The position numbers and the translations under genes were made by a program. Of a stretch of DNA of 64,000 nucleotides, positions 13,101 to 26,100 are shown in pieces. Each line of letters begins with the position of its first letter. Within the stretch, counting starts at the first letter, position 1. The notes below the pieces were generated by a model. That model made no database searches, was not told the DNA's origin, and saw nothing but the letters and a program-made list of their open reading frames with translations. Source of the stretch: Cloeon dipterum (Eukaryota; Arthropoda; Insecta; Ephemeroptera; Baetidae); NCBI RefSeq assembly GCF_949628265.1, contig NC_088788.1, positions 248,001 through 312,000 of the forward strand, written 5' to 3'.

Positions 13101-16100
13101 GCTTTTTTCAATCGCGCCAATTCGGTCACCGCGGCACCGCCGATTCTCGCGAGATTTTGCCCAAAAGCTAAGATTGCACTTTGTCGTTGTCACGCTGCTT
13201 TTTCCTTTTTCCCTTCCTTTTCCTGCCCCAAACGCTTCTGTCGGCAGTTTCACGCCTCCCCCACGCCGAATGAAAACACTAATAATTCAAAGAGCACAAA
13301 ATTTCTTGTTTTTTTGTCTAATACTAGACGCAACTCGGCTGACCTCATGCGAGAAAATTTGTGATCGCCTGTAAAAGGATTAGCAGTATCTATTGATAGT
13401 TTGGTTGAAAATTTCTGAAGCTTGGTTAGCGGAACACACAAAAGGGCATCTCAGATCCAGGGGTTGTCGGTTGGTTCCCTTTTTAGTTTTAGGGCTAAAT
13501 AAACTGGATTACCAGAGAATGTACCTTCTTCTCCATAAAATAAGAGAGAGAGAGAGCTCCGGAAAAGGTTTGCGTGCGGCGTGCGGCCGGCTTTTCACCC
13601 ACTGTGTAAGCAGATAAAATCGCTGCTTTTGGCCTGGCTCTCATAAATAATAAATAACGCGCGCAAGATTGCCTTCCTTATGAAGAGTTTTATCTCGAGA
13701 AACTCGCAATTGAAAGCAAATCAATATACATTCAAATGCACTGGAAAAAAGACGACGCGGTTCTCTCGATCAGGATGGATGGATGGAAATTCATTCAATT
13801 TAGACGCGCGGCGACGGCGCCGTTTTTGCGCGCAAATTAATTCAGCGAGAAGGCGAAACGACCGCCCGCCAGAGCGATAATTGCGTCATAAATAAATAAT
13901 TAGAGTACGTACAGAGGAAACGAATTCGCGGCCGGGATGCAGCGCATAAATTAATTAATTAATAACGACGCGCGGCCGGGATCATTTGCATGCAGGTCGC
14001 CCGCCGCCGCGGATAATTACGCTCGGCAATAAAAGGAAACGACACGAGATATGTGTTTCGATTAGTTCTGGTCGCACCCACACGTTATACATATTAGAAA
14101 TGCTGGCAAAATCAAAGCCGCTCGCTAACAAATAGATGCGGAAAGAGAGAGGGAGAGAGAGAGAGAGAGAGAGGGAAGGCAAACAGAGCGCGCCGGCTAT
14201 TTGCATGAATCGCGACACGAGTTTGCATCAAACACACAATTCTACTTGAATAATTACCCCTACGTGCTGCTCGTAAATCACGAACCGTGCGTTTTGTAAA
14301 AGACGATAATATTTTAGTGCCAAAGAAGGGCACTCCGTCACAACCTTTTTCCTAGAGCTACTGTAAGCTCGTAAAATTCCATTTTTTGAACCCTCCAAAA
14401 TTTATTCATGATTTTTGCACTCACACGCGCACTGGTTTAAGTTTCAGAATTGAAGCGCTTAATTCTGTTTATATTTTCCCTGTCAATTGAGCGTGTATTT
14501 TGTGCATAGAGGAGGAACAAAAAACAGGCTGCGAGGCGTTGGTTTTTAATTCACCCTTTATAGGTGACGCTGTTATCGCTGATTTTCAAAGGCCGTTTCT
14601 GATGTCTTTATCATCAAGGTCAAAATGTAAAATTTTGTATTACTACACACTCTTTTCCAAAATTTCATTCTATGCTAAAATCGAAAGAAAATCAACTTCC
14701 ACGCAACCAATCCTCATCAAAAGCCGAAATAATGTTAACAATAAAATGCAAAATTGTCTGGTCAAACAAAAAAGGATGAAGATAACTTGTCGAACATATT
14801 GGTAGGCACTTGATTATTTTGCAAACGAGAAATTTTTATCCCAGAATGAGCCTAGCTAAAAAAGGAAGCAGGGAGCCGTTTTGCTTACAGTCAGGCGTGT
14901 CCCGGTTTTCGCTAATTAACTGGTTAAAAGTGTGCTTTATGTAAGTTAACTTCGATATCTAAATTATTTTATCTTTTTTGTTGCCCAAATTTTCCATCAA
15001 TTACAATTCTTGCGTTAAATAATGCAATTGCCAAAGACCGGTTACAATTAGTGCAAGCAGCCCAGAAGCAGAATATCGCGCCGCACACAAACGGCAAAGT
15101 GCGGGCGGCGTCCACTTATTGTTAGCACCGCAATTTGCTACTTAACACACGAAGCCTCTCACTGCTCATGTGAGCAAAGTTGGCTGCGGTGCTGAGGAGC
15201 GCGGTTCGCGGTGTTCCCTTTTCCCGGCAGACCCTCGTGTGCTGCTAATAAAGCCCAGGGACCAATTAGCGCGCCTTGTTCTTCCGAAACAAACACGCCG
15301 GCCATGAATTATTCGGCCCCTAATTGCACCACACACACACACACTCATACGTGACGGCTAATTTGGTGCTAATTTGGCGATTTCTGTCACGCAGGTCTCT
15401 TGGATTCGCCGCAAGGACTTCCACCTGCTCACCGTCGGCCTCGTCACGTACAGCAGCGACGACAGATTTTTCGTCGAGCACACCAGACATCTCCAGGTAA
15501 TCTTTTCCTTTTCCTTTGCCACGTGCACTTTTCATGTTCGAAATCCAGGTCGTTCCAGCCGGAAACACGACCGCCGCGCGTGACTTGCAAAAATAATAAA
15601 ATTGCAAGTTTGGAATTGAAATTAGACTAAAAAACGGCTCGAAAGGATTTTAAAAAAAGGACCTGCGCAGTGTTAAATTCTGGTACTAAACCGCAGTTTT
15701 CCTTTTAATTTTAAATGAGCCTTCCAGTAGTCCACATTTTACAGTACCCATATTAAAAACGTGACCGTAAACATAAAAGTGTGATCAACCGTGAAGTACA
15801 AGTTGTGCTGTTTAATTTCCCAGTTGCTACGCTTTGAAATTTGATTTGTCGATTAATTTTATTTATTATTGCCGTCGTTGACACGTGCTGCCGCCAGCTT
15901 GACGCAGCGAGTGGTTTAAGAGCGCTCAGAAATTCATTTCGCAACGTCTGCAATTCAATATTCGCCGCTCGCTCTATTCAATTACTTTTTATGCCGCAGC
16001 CTAGCGTAAAAATGTTTAGTTTCACGCCGCCGTCAGCAGCATGTTTCGAAATTCACCCGTTCCTCGGCACCGCAGCATTCATATGTGTATATCAAAAGCA

Positions 16101-19100
16101 CCTGCAGCAATTTCCGCGTCATTATTTTGCCAACAGACGCAAACACTGCTCGGCCTGCAAATATTTACCCTGGCCGCAAATCCTCGCGAATAATCCCGTG
16201 GTAACTGCAAAACAATTGGGTCGCGGCGCCAATTATCCGGCTGGCAGCGCCGCCTGATCGAAAAACAACACCGGAAATGCGCTGGCGGGCGTGCAAAGAC
16301 GTGCACTGCCCAACTCGGAATCCAAATCGATGATAAATACTCGCTCACTCACGAGGCACGCGCCTTCTGATCAAACAAACAGGCTTGTTTGAACCGCCGC
16401 GGGCGCCGCAGAAATAAAATAAATAGACAACAGCTGGCGCCGTTCCCGCACCACCCAAAAATCACCTCTCAAACTTGTAACTTTCGCCCTCCTTTTCTAT
16501 TGACAAACGAGATTCTATTCTTTCCTTTTTTCTTTCTTTCTGCGGCGTTTAATTTCATTACGACTGGCGAAGCTGCATGGATATAATGAAATGAAATGAA
16601 ATGTGTGTTGGGAGTTCAAAGTGCAATTCGCTCCCACGGTGAAAGCAGAGTTTCAGCGGACGCGCGAGACCGTCTAATTGCTTATTCTGCAAAAATGAAG
16701 CAACACTGGCTGGCCTCAATAGAAATTACAGAAACGAGCGGTGCTTTTCCTAAGTAAACTAATTAAGCTAACCAGCGAAAAGAAGTAGTATAATATAGTT
16801 CATGGCAGTCGGCAAAAAGCTGCAAAAGCAGATGGTATAAAGAAGGCGGTTGGATCTATCGTCTTCCTTGTGCTTCGGTCGTACAATTTTTTGTAAACCT
16901 AAATAATAATGGCTTTATTTTTTCATTTTCAAACTTTAGGCTCGTAAGACGGCTCAAAAACAATTAACAAAATTTCCACCTGATTTAAAAATACTAAACG
17001 TTTCCAGATCTCACATTACTCTTTTGGAAATTTTTATTAACAATTTTTTTATTTCCTATATATGTATTCAAATAATTTCACCAATAATGTGTATTTGTTT
17101 CTCTTTCGCCACCTCTAATTAAATTAACACCAAATTTGAGGTCATTACGGGCCATGAGCCATGTATTCGCGATTTCAGGTGCTTTTCGTAATTACCAACA
17201 TTTTCCGCTAAAATTTAGTATCACCCTCTAGATTAATGTACTGGGCACTTGCGAAACTGTATGAAAATTCGTGAAAATCAACTTTAAACCCTTGAAAAAC
17301 CCTTACCCATTTCTGGGAACAGTCAGAATAAAAAACCAATTCAGTTATTTGACTCGTCTTCACCTCTTCTGGAGCACCGAAACGGTTTGAAAAAATTATT
17401 AATAGAATTAAAAAAAAATCACTATATTTTCGCACGTTATCTCTAAGTTAATGTGTAGACTGAAACTTCGGGTGAATTTTATCTAATTAGTTTAATTTTC
17501 GCACAGACAGTCCTGTCGGTTGTCCCCTATCGCTCATTTGGAACACAAAACAAAAAGAAATAAAAACATATTCCTGTGTTCCTTCTAATAGCTCTCAAAA
17601 ATAATAATAATATTATTCTTTGACAAATTACTCAAGTAAATTATTTATTCCTGATATAGGATTCCTCTCCTGGAGGAATGATATTTCGAAGAGGAAACAT
17701 TTAAAAATACAAAAGATTTTTTCCTAAACTTCAACGTAGATAACGGGTTTGAGAATGTATCAAATTCCCCGGGGAAAACTGAAAAGCTCCACTTTAAGAC
17801 GATAGCAGGGGAGGGCGCATTGTGGGGAAACTTCACAGCGTAATTAATTTTGCAGTCGCGGGCAGGCGGGAAAAAAGGTGAGCAAGAAAGCTGAGAGCAT
17901 CGAGTGAGTCCATTTTTGTTGAGTAAATAACGCGCGTCCCCGGAGGAGCAGGAGCAGGAGGATCGGGCCCATAATGAGAGAATCTTTTTTACGGCCGTCT
18001 ATTCAGCGACATGATGGCCGGGATTTGGACTTGAAATTTTCATCGGCGGCGCGGGCGGCGCGTGTTCTAAAAGCAGCGGCCTATTTACCGAATATCCCGC
18101 GGGAGCAGCAGCCGAGATAAGACGCGGGTTATTTTTGCTGACATTGAAAGGTCATAAACTCGACTTGATGGAAGACGAGGGATTAGCTCCCGCAGCTTTT
18201 CACTTTTAATTTGCGAGCGCGCGCGCGAGAGCTGCAAAAAGCAAGCAAGACGGATCATTCGCGGAAATAGGGCGCCAGTTTCCGCTCTCGTCGAAATTTG
18301 CTACGGGCGTTTAGCTAGGCGCGCGCGGGGGCGGACGAGAGACGAAAAGGGTGTGTGTGTGTGTGTGCGTGTGTCGCGAAACTTTCTCCGCGCGGCTCGC
18401 GACTTTCCCGCGGCAAGCGACTCGCAAAGTTGTAAATGGAAAAGTTGCTCTATTTTCTACTCGTTAAAAAGTTAAATTCCGGAGCTAGACGCAGAATGCG
18501 AGGCTTTCGGCTGTGAAGCAAACTTAAATGTCTGTATCAATTAGACAGCCGCGCGTTTATCATCAAGCGAAATATTTAACTAATTTGTTTAGGCACTCTA
18601 GACTTGGCTGCTGGCAAAATACAAATACTCCCCCTTTCATTTTGACAGTTTTAATTGGCGTGGAAATCTTTTCATAAGAAAATAACTTATGGCCGATTCT
18701 TTGTCTTAGTTGGTATGTCGAATTTATATGGATTCGAGTACTCTTCAACGATTTTAGGATGTTTGGGAAGGAAAAATATTTAAACAGACACGGCATTAGC
18801 GAGTTATGGAGTGTTAAAGAAATAAATTTCATATGCTGGTTTAATAAAATTTTAAAGCCAGTTTTTGTTAAATCGTAATTGTCTTTTGAAGAGGGAAAAA
18901 ACCACGTGGATGATTTTAATTGATACCGTTTTCCTTTTTATTATTATTCATTTTATTGGACACCATCGGTGTACAACTAATAGTCAATTACAAATTTATT
19001 TATTATAACGGAATGCTTGTGATAAAGTTAAAGGTTTTGTGACACAGTCTAGTAAATGGTACATACTAGAAAGCAAAGAATCACAATAAATACATTTACA

Positions 19101-22100
19101 ATTAGCGGTGACATCGAGATGAAAACATTTATGTGAACAGACGAGGAAATGATAGCCATTTTCCTTTTTATTTGTTACTATTTTTAACTGTAGATTTTCA
19201 AAGCCTTCCCCTCGATTGCAGAAAATAATATTAATTTTAAAAAATAAAATGAACTCTCATTCTTGAATTTTATTCAATAAATTAAATATACGCGTAATTA
19301 CAAAGAAATGGCAAGGAATTTTTATCTATTAAAATTAGATAAATTAAAATATAAAATTTCGTCAGATATCAAAATGCAGTTAGTTTCACAAAAGCTACAG
19401 TCCAGAACAAACTTTGGTGGATTTTTTTTTTTAATATTTCTATGGATGTCAAAAATTAGCTAACGAGTTAACCCTATTGAATTTAATATCTCAAAATACC
19501 ATAGTTTACGGAATTTTTTTAAATTTTTATGCCTTTTTTGTAAGATTGGATAAAGCATAAAATCGTCAAATCGAACAATTTTGACACACTAATTTAATGA
19601 ATAAGGTTGAAATTGAATACTCCTCTCGTGCCGCAGATTTTCTCACAGCTTATTCCCATAAAACTGTAAATCAATGGCAAGAGTATTTGATATATTGCAT
19701 CACAGGGGATTGGTGCTCTCTTCAGCAGAAAGCAATATCGTAACAATCGTGGACGGTGCCCCAGAGAGTTGTTCTTTGCAGCATGCCCGCGTTAAAAATC
19801 AATCAATGCGGCCAATAATGAAAATAGGGCAAACATTTAGAACGCTCGGTCCGGCCGGCCGGCCAGTTTGTCACTCTCGACACTCTCGAGACGGACACTG
19901 CTCTCGCGCGCGATTTCATTTATGGCTTTTCGCTCCTTGTCATCTTTCGTCTGTTTCCATTTTTATTTTTCGTCTCGCACTGCCATCTGCTACTCGTTCG
20001 TGATTAAAAATATTGATTTCCGTGTGCCGGCGGCGAAAGTGTGTGTCGGCTGATGAAAAATGACTTTCTCGTCGGGCGGGCGTCGCTTCTAATCGCGTTT
20101 CTTGCGGTGCTCGAGTCAAACGCGCGCGACGAGCGACACCGTCGCTCGCTTTAATCTCGCTCCGCGCCGCTCCTGCTGCTGTTGTTGCGTCTGCAAATGC
20201 TTTTCCTCTTCCCGTGAATTCGCGGAAAAATTGCTCAAAGGGGAAACTATAAATAGCATGCACGGTGCTCTGCTATTTGTTTTCAAAATTGAATTCTCTT
20301 CTTGCCTTCGTTGAGGCATACGGAAAATTTGCTTCTGGAATTTTCGTGATGTAAGAAGCGAAAATTCATTGCTCGAAATAGCTGCTGGTTTAAATCCCCC
20401 TACAGTTTATAGGCCAGAGACGGAATAAATTCTCATCGCGTCAGTTTTTATTTGAAAAATGACGCCGGAGAAATAATTTAAAATATTAATAGTCGTTGAA
20501 GCAGTCGGTAGCAAGCAGATTATTAAACTTGACTAACTTTGCGGAAGGCAATTCCTAGTTGAGCTCACTCAGGAGGTGCAGACTTTCTTCATCAAAGTTG
20601 CTTCCAACAATGCATCACAGCGAGCTGGGCAAAGTTGCAGCCAATTTTTCCTGCTTGGAAAACTGCATATTGATGAGACCGGAATGAGCAAACACACGTC
20701 TCATAAGAATCGGCAGCTGCACGGAGCAGCCGGGGCTATACGTCTTTCGAAATTTAATATCACGCCAAGACAAACAAAGAGTGAGGTTGGCACTGTGTAC
20801 ACACACACAGGCATCGGATGGCATCGGATGGCGGCCCTAATTCAGTCAATCGGCTGCAATTTTTGCTCGCAAGGATTCGATTCACGTTTATATTATTTGC
20901 GCCGTCACACGCATTACTCCTCTGGCCTGGCTCTGATATTAACAGAAAAAGGGCAGAGAGCAAGGCGGAGGTATAAGTAGGGCGGCCGCACGGAAATATA
21001 TGAATGTGAAGTACACACACCTAATGCAACACGCCGTCCGAATGAAAAGTCCTCCGCGGGGACTCAGGTGCCGCAAAATGGGTCGTTAGGGCGCTCTTTG
21101 CTCGGCCAAATGCACGAGACTGCTTTTCGGTTGCGGCCGCACCAGTTCGTTGGCTCCGTGAGTGCGGTGCAAATGGCCTTCGGGACACACCATTCCCTTT
21201 TCCCCTCAGATATATTTATTATCTCACTTAACGGTAATGATTGTAGCAAAATTATTCATAATAATTAATTAAATTAACCTTAACTTGGCTCAAAATTAAA
21301 CGAGTTTCTATATCATAATTAAAACGATACATTATTATCCTGTTTTTTTAATCTTTACAAATACAAAAAATGGTATAAATATTACGCATTCTAGTATTAC
21401 AAAATTTCAGCAAAAAATATTAAATTTTTGTTTACAAACTAATAATTCTCGGCAAGCCCTCTGCTAGCTATCGTTTTTATTTTCTTTTCATGAAATCGCT
21501 CTTTAGTCTTTAGCAAGGTTGGAAACGTTTTTTCAGGCTTGTGAAATGAAAAATGCATGTGTGTGTGTGCGCGCGGTAGGATGGAAACCTGATCTTGATT
21601 CAAATGTCGCGAATCCAACATGGTATTCAGGCGGTGACCAGCGGAGCAAGCCAAAAATGTTTCTCGAATAAAAACGAGCCGTATATTCCTTTCGAATCAA
21701 AGTGAAAAGACTTGTAATAATAATTTGCTCGGTCCCAAATGTTTCGAGCGAGTAATAAAAAGCGGGCGCTGCTTTGATCTCAAAGCCGGCTGCCGGATCT
21801 TTTGCCGCTCTTCTCTCCGCGCACTGGAAACTCGAGGCCATCACATGTTATGCAATCTGCATTGCAGAAGAGCTCGCCGGGACGCATACACACACACACA
21901 TATAAATCCTGCTCTCACGCTCCGCGCGCACTTAGCAACTTTCTCGTGAATTCCTCCATTATCGCAGCCCGTTTCTCAATTTGTTCAACGGGATTTTCTC
22001 GAGGAAAATCTGCACATTTTGATGCTGCTGGGATATTTCCTTTTTTGAATTTTTTTAAGCACCGCCGGGCGAAGTAAAGGTTTTGGCTCCACGATGAGAA

Positions 22101-23150
22101 AAAATATGAAACGATTGCTACGGGAAATTTTTTGGATATTTAATTTGCAAGTTTTTAAATAAAATGGAATTGATTAAGTAAACGCCAAATTAAATTCCAA
22201 AGATCTTTGAGCGGACCACTTGATGATTATATCCGGAATTTTTAAAGCCAGAAAGTAATATTTAATAAATCTAGATGTGCCTTAGAAAGAAGTCCGCTGC
22301 CGATTGAGAAATAAAGTAAACATTTCAAGTGGTTTTTGCTCTCCTTTTTGAGAAATTCAACTTTTAGAAACGAAAACCACTCGCTTTTTTATTTTTGCGT
22401 GTATTTTCACCTCTAAATCTGATTGTATCAGTCAGAAATTAAAAACCACGCACAGAGTTCGACTTTCCTGGTGCACAAGAGGGTGTTTGGAGTGTTCAGT
22501 GTGCATCCGGATTTTTCCAGTTCGTTGAAATGTGCAGAAAATGACCCGACGTAATGAGTAATGACAAAACCATCCGTACGCTTTACTAGAGCCGGAACTG
22601 GGAGTTATCTCTATTTCATTTGTGCATCACGACCTTTACAAGCAATCAGCTGCGCCCTTCATTCATCTTAAGCACAGTTCTTATTGACCTTTGATCTTGA
22701 CTGACGGCTTAAGATTTGGTTCAAATTTGATCGGGCTCTCAGCACACCTTTTGCATCACTGGCAGTTGTTTCATTTATATTTTTCAGTGTAGACTGATAG
22801 CAAGTGGCAATTGTATCGATTTTGCTTGACATTAGCCAAACCATCCCTTCGTTCGGTTTTCGTTCACACGTCAAATATTTAGAGCCCTCACCGCGCAGTA
22901 TACCATTTTCTGTTTACCAAGTTACGCGCGGACACACGAAATGAATTTTGCAAGTGCATTTGGAATGGAAATTGGACTCAATTTGAATCGCAATTTCGCT
23001 CGATGAAATTGCGAACAGAAGACAGCTAGAGGGAGTGTGCGCGGGGAGGAACAAGACAATTGATGCCGCCAGACGCTTAATGGGCTGGAGCTCGTTAGAG
23101 GCAAAACAAGCAAATTAGTCGTGACATGATTAAAACTGATCAAGGCGTGT

Positions 23151-23195
<45 letters not shown>

Positions 23196-26100
23196 GAGTG
23201 AAAGCCGAGCCATGAATACACAATTTGCTTCAAAGCGTGCAATGCAAATCGCTGCACAGCCCAATATTCCGCAGGCTGCTCCGGGGTCGGGAGGGTTGCT
23301 ATGGCAGGCAGGGAGAGGGAGGGAGGGTTTTGCGAGATGAGAAATTCGGCGGCGTGATTTCCGCCTAATGAACTCTCGCGTCAACAACAGAGAGAGCGAG
23401 CGAATGGCTAATTCAATTTGATGATCTCCGTTGCAGAACTGGGGACTGAAGATCAAGTCGGTGCAGCAGCGCGACTCGGGCTTCTACGAGTGTCAGGTCT
23501 CGTCGCATCCCCCCACCAGCATCTTCATCGAGCTGCGAATCGTTGGTAATTAAACTTTGGCCCCTCTCTCCACTGCCCTTATTGTTAGGCCTGTTTTATT
23601 GGAGCTGACGCCCTCCCAGTTTGCATTTGGCTTAATTGGGCTTTGCCTAAATTATCCATTTTGACGGGCAAACAGCACTGACTTTGTTTCTTTTCGTTCA
23701 CAAATGAGAATTTCCTATTTTATCTTTCTTTGAAGTGATTTTGAGGCCTTGGAAGCACTGTTTCTGATTTAGCGATTAAATTACAAATTATTAGGTAACT
23801 TTTTGCTAAAAAGGAAAGACCGCAAAAAAACAACAACCAACCCTGAGTTTTACTTTACTTTAAAGGATGAAATGATTTTTTATTTAAATGAAATAGATCC
23901 AGGGATAAAGTTTGTTGTTTTTGTTTCTTGAAAAGTCCAATACTTTGTAGCACACGTAACTGGAAACTAGTTGAAAAACTTCACACGCTGATAATGTAAA
24001 TAATTTTTTTTCCACGAGAAAGGTAAAAAATATTGAATGTTAAGCGCACAAAAGCGAGATGGTCGAGTTCTTTCACCTTTTCATCCGCTTTTTCCATGTG
24101 ATTCAAAGCGTGTTGCCGCGCACGGAAAAACAGATCGTGCTGTTTTTGTTATAGGTCTTTATACGAACCGCAACCGCGTTGCAAACTGCGAACTGTACCC
24201 GCGTAATGCGATTACGATCGCAAAATTGTTTATTAAAAGATCAAACTAGTGCGCTGCGCTGCGCTGCGTGTCGCGTAATTACTCTTCGATTCATGCATCG
24301 CGCTTTGATGCACGCGCCCGCGTGAATTATTTATACACAACTATAGCAGAGGAATCCTCTCATGATTACACTATTTTGAGCCATGCGTGCAAACAGTATA
24401 CGCGCGCGCGCGAGATGATAATATTTTCAATAGATGGATGCGGGTTGTTATCGCGCGGCATCAGTTTCACTGCGCGCGGTACACATCGCAAATAGAAACA
24501 ATAATTGTTTTGTTTGTCGTCCATCGCATTACCATTTTATCGTCAGTTAACCTCGTCGCAATCCAATTTGCAAGCATAATTGATGCGTCCAATACACACG
24601 CTTTGATCAACAGCAGTAAATATACCTTCGGAAAAATGCAATTTGATCAGTTTATGCTTTTTAAACCAAACTTTGAATAAATATATTGCTTTTTTCTAGA
24701 ATTCTCGCACAGTAAACTTTCAACTCGTATTTTAAGACATTTAGGCGACCTGCTTTAGTAACTCGACGGGAAAGCAGATTGAAATCCGATGCCTACTAGA
24801 TTTATTTTTTCCATTTTTGACCTAATTTTTCGACGCGTCCTAATTTTTTAACTGGGTCGTCTCTTATAAAATATCCCTTTTAACGCACAACAGCTCCAAC
24901 AGACTAAAAAATTTTGTCTGTTCAACAGAGGCGTCCGCCGAGATCTCTGGCGGCGCGGCGGACCTGCACTTGAAGAGCGGCAGCACCCTGCGGCTGACCT
25001 GCTCCCTGAAAAAGAGCACGGAGCCACCGGTGTTTGTCTTCTGGTACCACGACGGACGCATGATAAATTACGACAAGGAGCGCGGCGTGCGTGTGCAGAA
25101 TGCGGGACGAGCCGGCAGCGCGCTCATCCTCGAGGAGGCCATGCCCGCCGACTCGGGCAACTACAGCTGCGTGCCCTCCAACGCCCGCCCGGCCAGCATC
25201 AACGTCCACGTGCTCGACGGTAATGGCCCCCGATTAATTTCCCACCTTCCAGCTCCCTCGTCCCAGTGCCCTGCTTTTCATTCATTTTGCGCAGAAGAGA
25301 GAAATTCCAAAATTGATGCGATTAGAGTTGCACGTCGGCAGTTGAAGAGGCGATAGATAGTCAACTCTTTGAGTGTATTTATCTCTACTGCCTCAATTGC
25401 CTTCGTTATCAATGTTATGATTATTTTTTTCATTTAGGCTGGAATGCCACAAAAACAACGTCCAAATCGAATATGCAAATTCAGGGGATCCTCCATGAAT
25501 TTTGATGTTGTACGTTCCCTCGCGCAACAGAAATTAAAATTTGCTTTTTTTCATCAAAAAGCTCCCTGCCAACGAGAATTAGTGAATTTAACGACACTGC
25601 CGCTGGTTTGTCAAAAAGGCTGTTGGTATATGTTTGCATAAAACATCAGTAAATGAAGTGCTGCTGTTTGTTATGCCGCAACCCTCTCGCCGATTTTTAT
25701 TTCCATCAGATGCGACCAAAAAAAGCTTATTTTACGGTCGAAAGAAAAAAAATTCTCCCCTCATTCGAGTGCCTGATTATTTGGTGGCTATATCATCGCT
25801 GCCGTTATTGATTTTGCGCCGCTTCCCAACCACCGTGAATTCACATGATTCGATTAGAAATTAAACTTTGACAACACTGTGTTAAAAAAGAATTGTACAG
25901 CTTTTATTGGAATAAAATTAAAAAATATTCCCAATCCAGAATTACAAAAAGGGCTCATATGGACTTTATTTAAAATTGGGGTTGAAATACGGTCATTGAA
26001 TGCAGGTTTTAAACTCTAATATGTATATAAAAAACATAAAGCAAACACGCTTCCCTGAAATTTTTCGTAAGAGTTAACATGCTTTGGGGAAGGCTATGGA

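Larger units (their letters stand above)
8118..15394 (+). other. Dpr intron (7.3 kb)
   Basis: No gene seen. It contains GC-rich islands (9.5-10.2 kb, 11.7-12.1 kb, 12.9-13.2 kb) separated by AT-rich DNA, a (CT)n tract at 10152-10192, a GA-rich tract at 14141-14178 and a triplicated GCGTA motif near 10097-10114. The longest open stretch, 12886-13374, looks accidental. Confidence 0.75.

Noticed and set aside
12886-13374. 162-codon open frame in a Dpr intron
   Set aside because: It overlaps equally long frames in the other two registers, in a CpG-rich block. It has no domain, no splice context and no conserved motif, so it looks like chance openness.
16828-16920. GGTATAAAG with a downstream ATG near 16910
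   Set aside because: The frame closes after about a dozen codons, no spliced continuation is visible, and it sits inside a Dpr intron.
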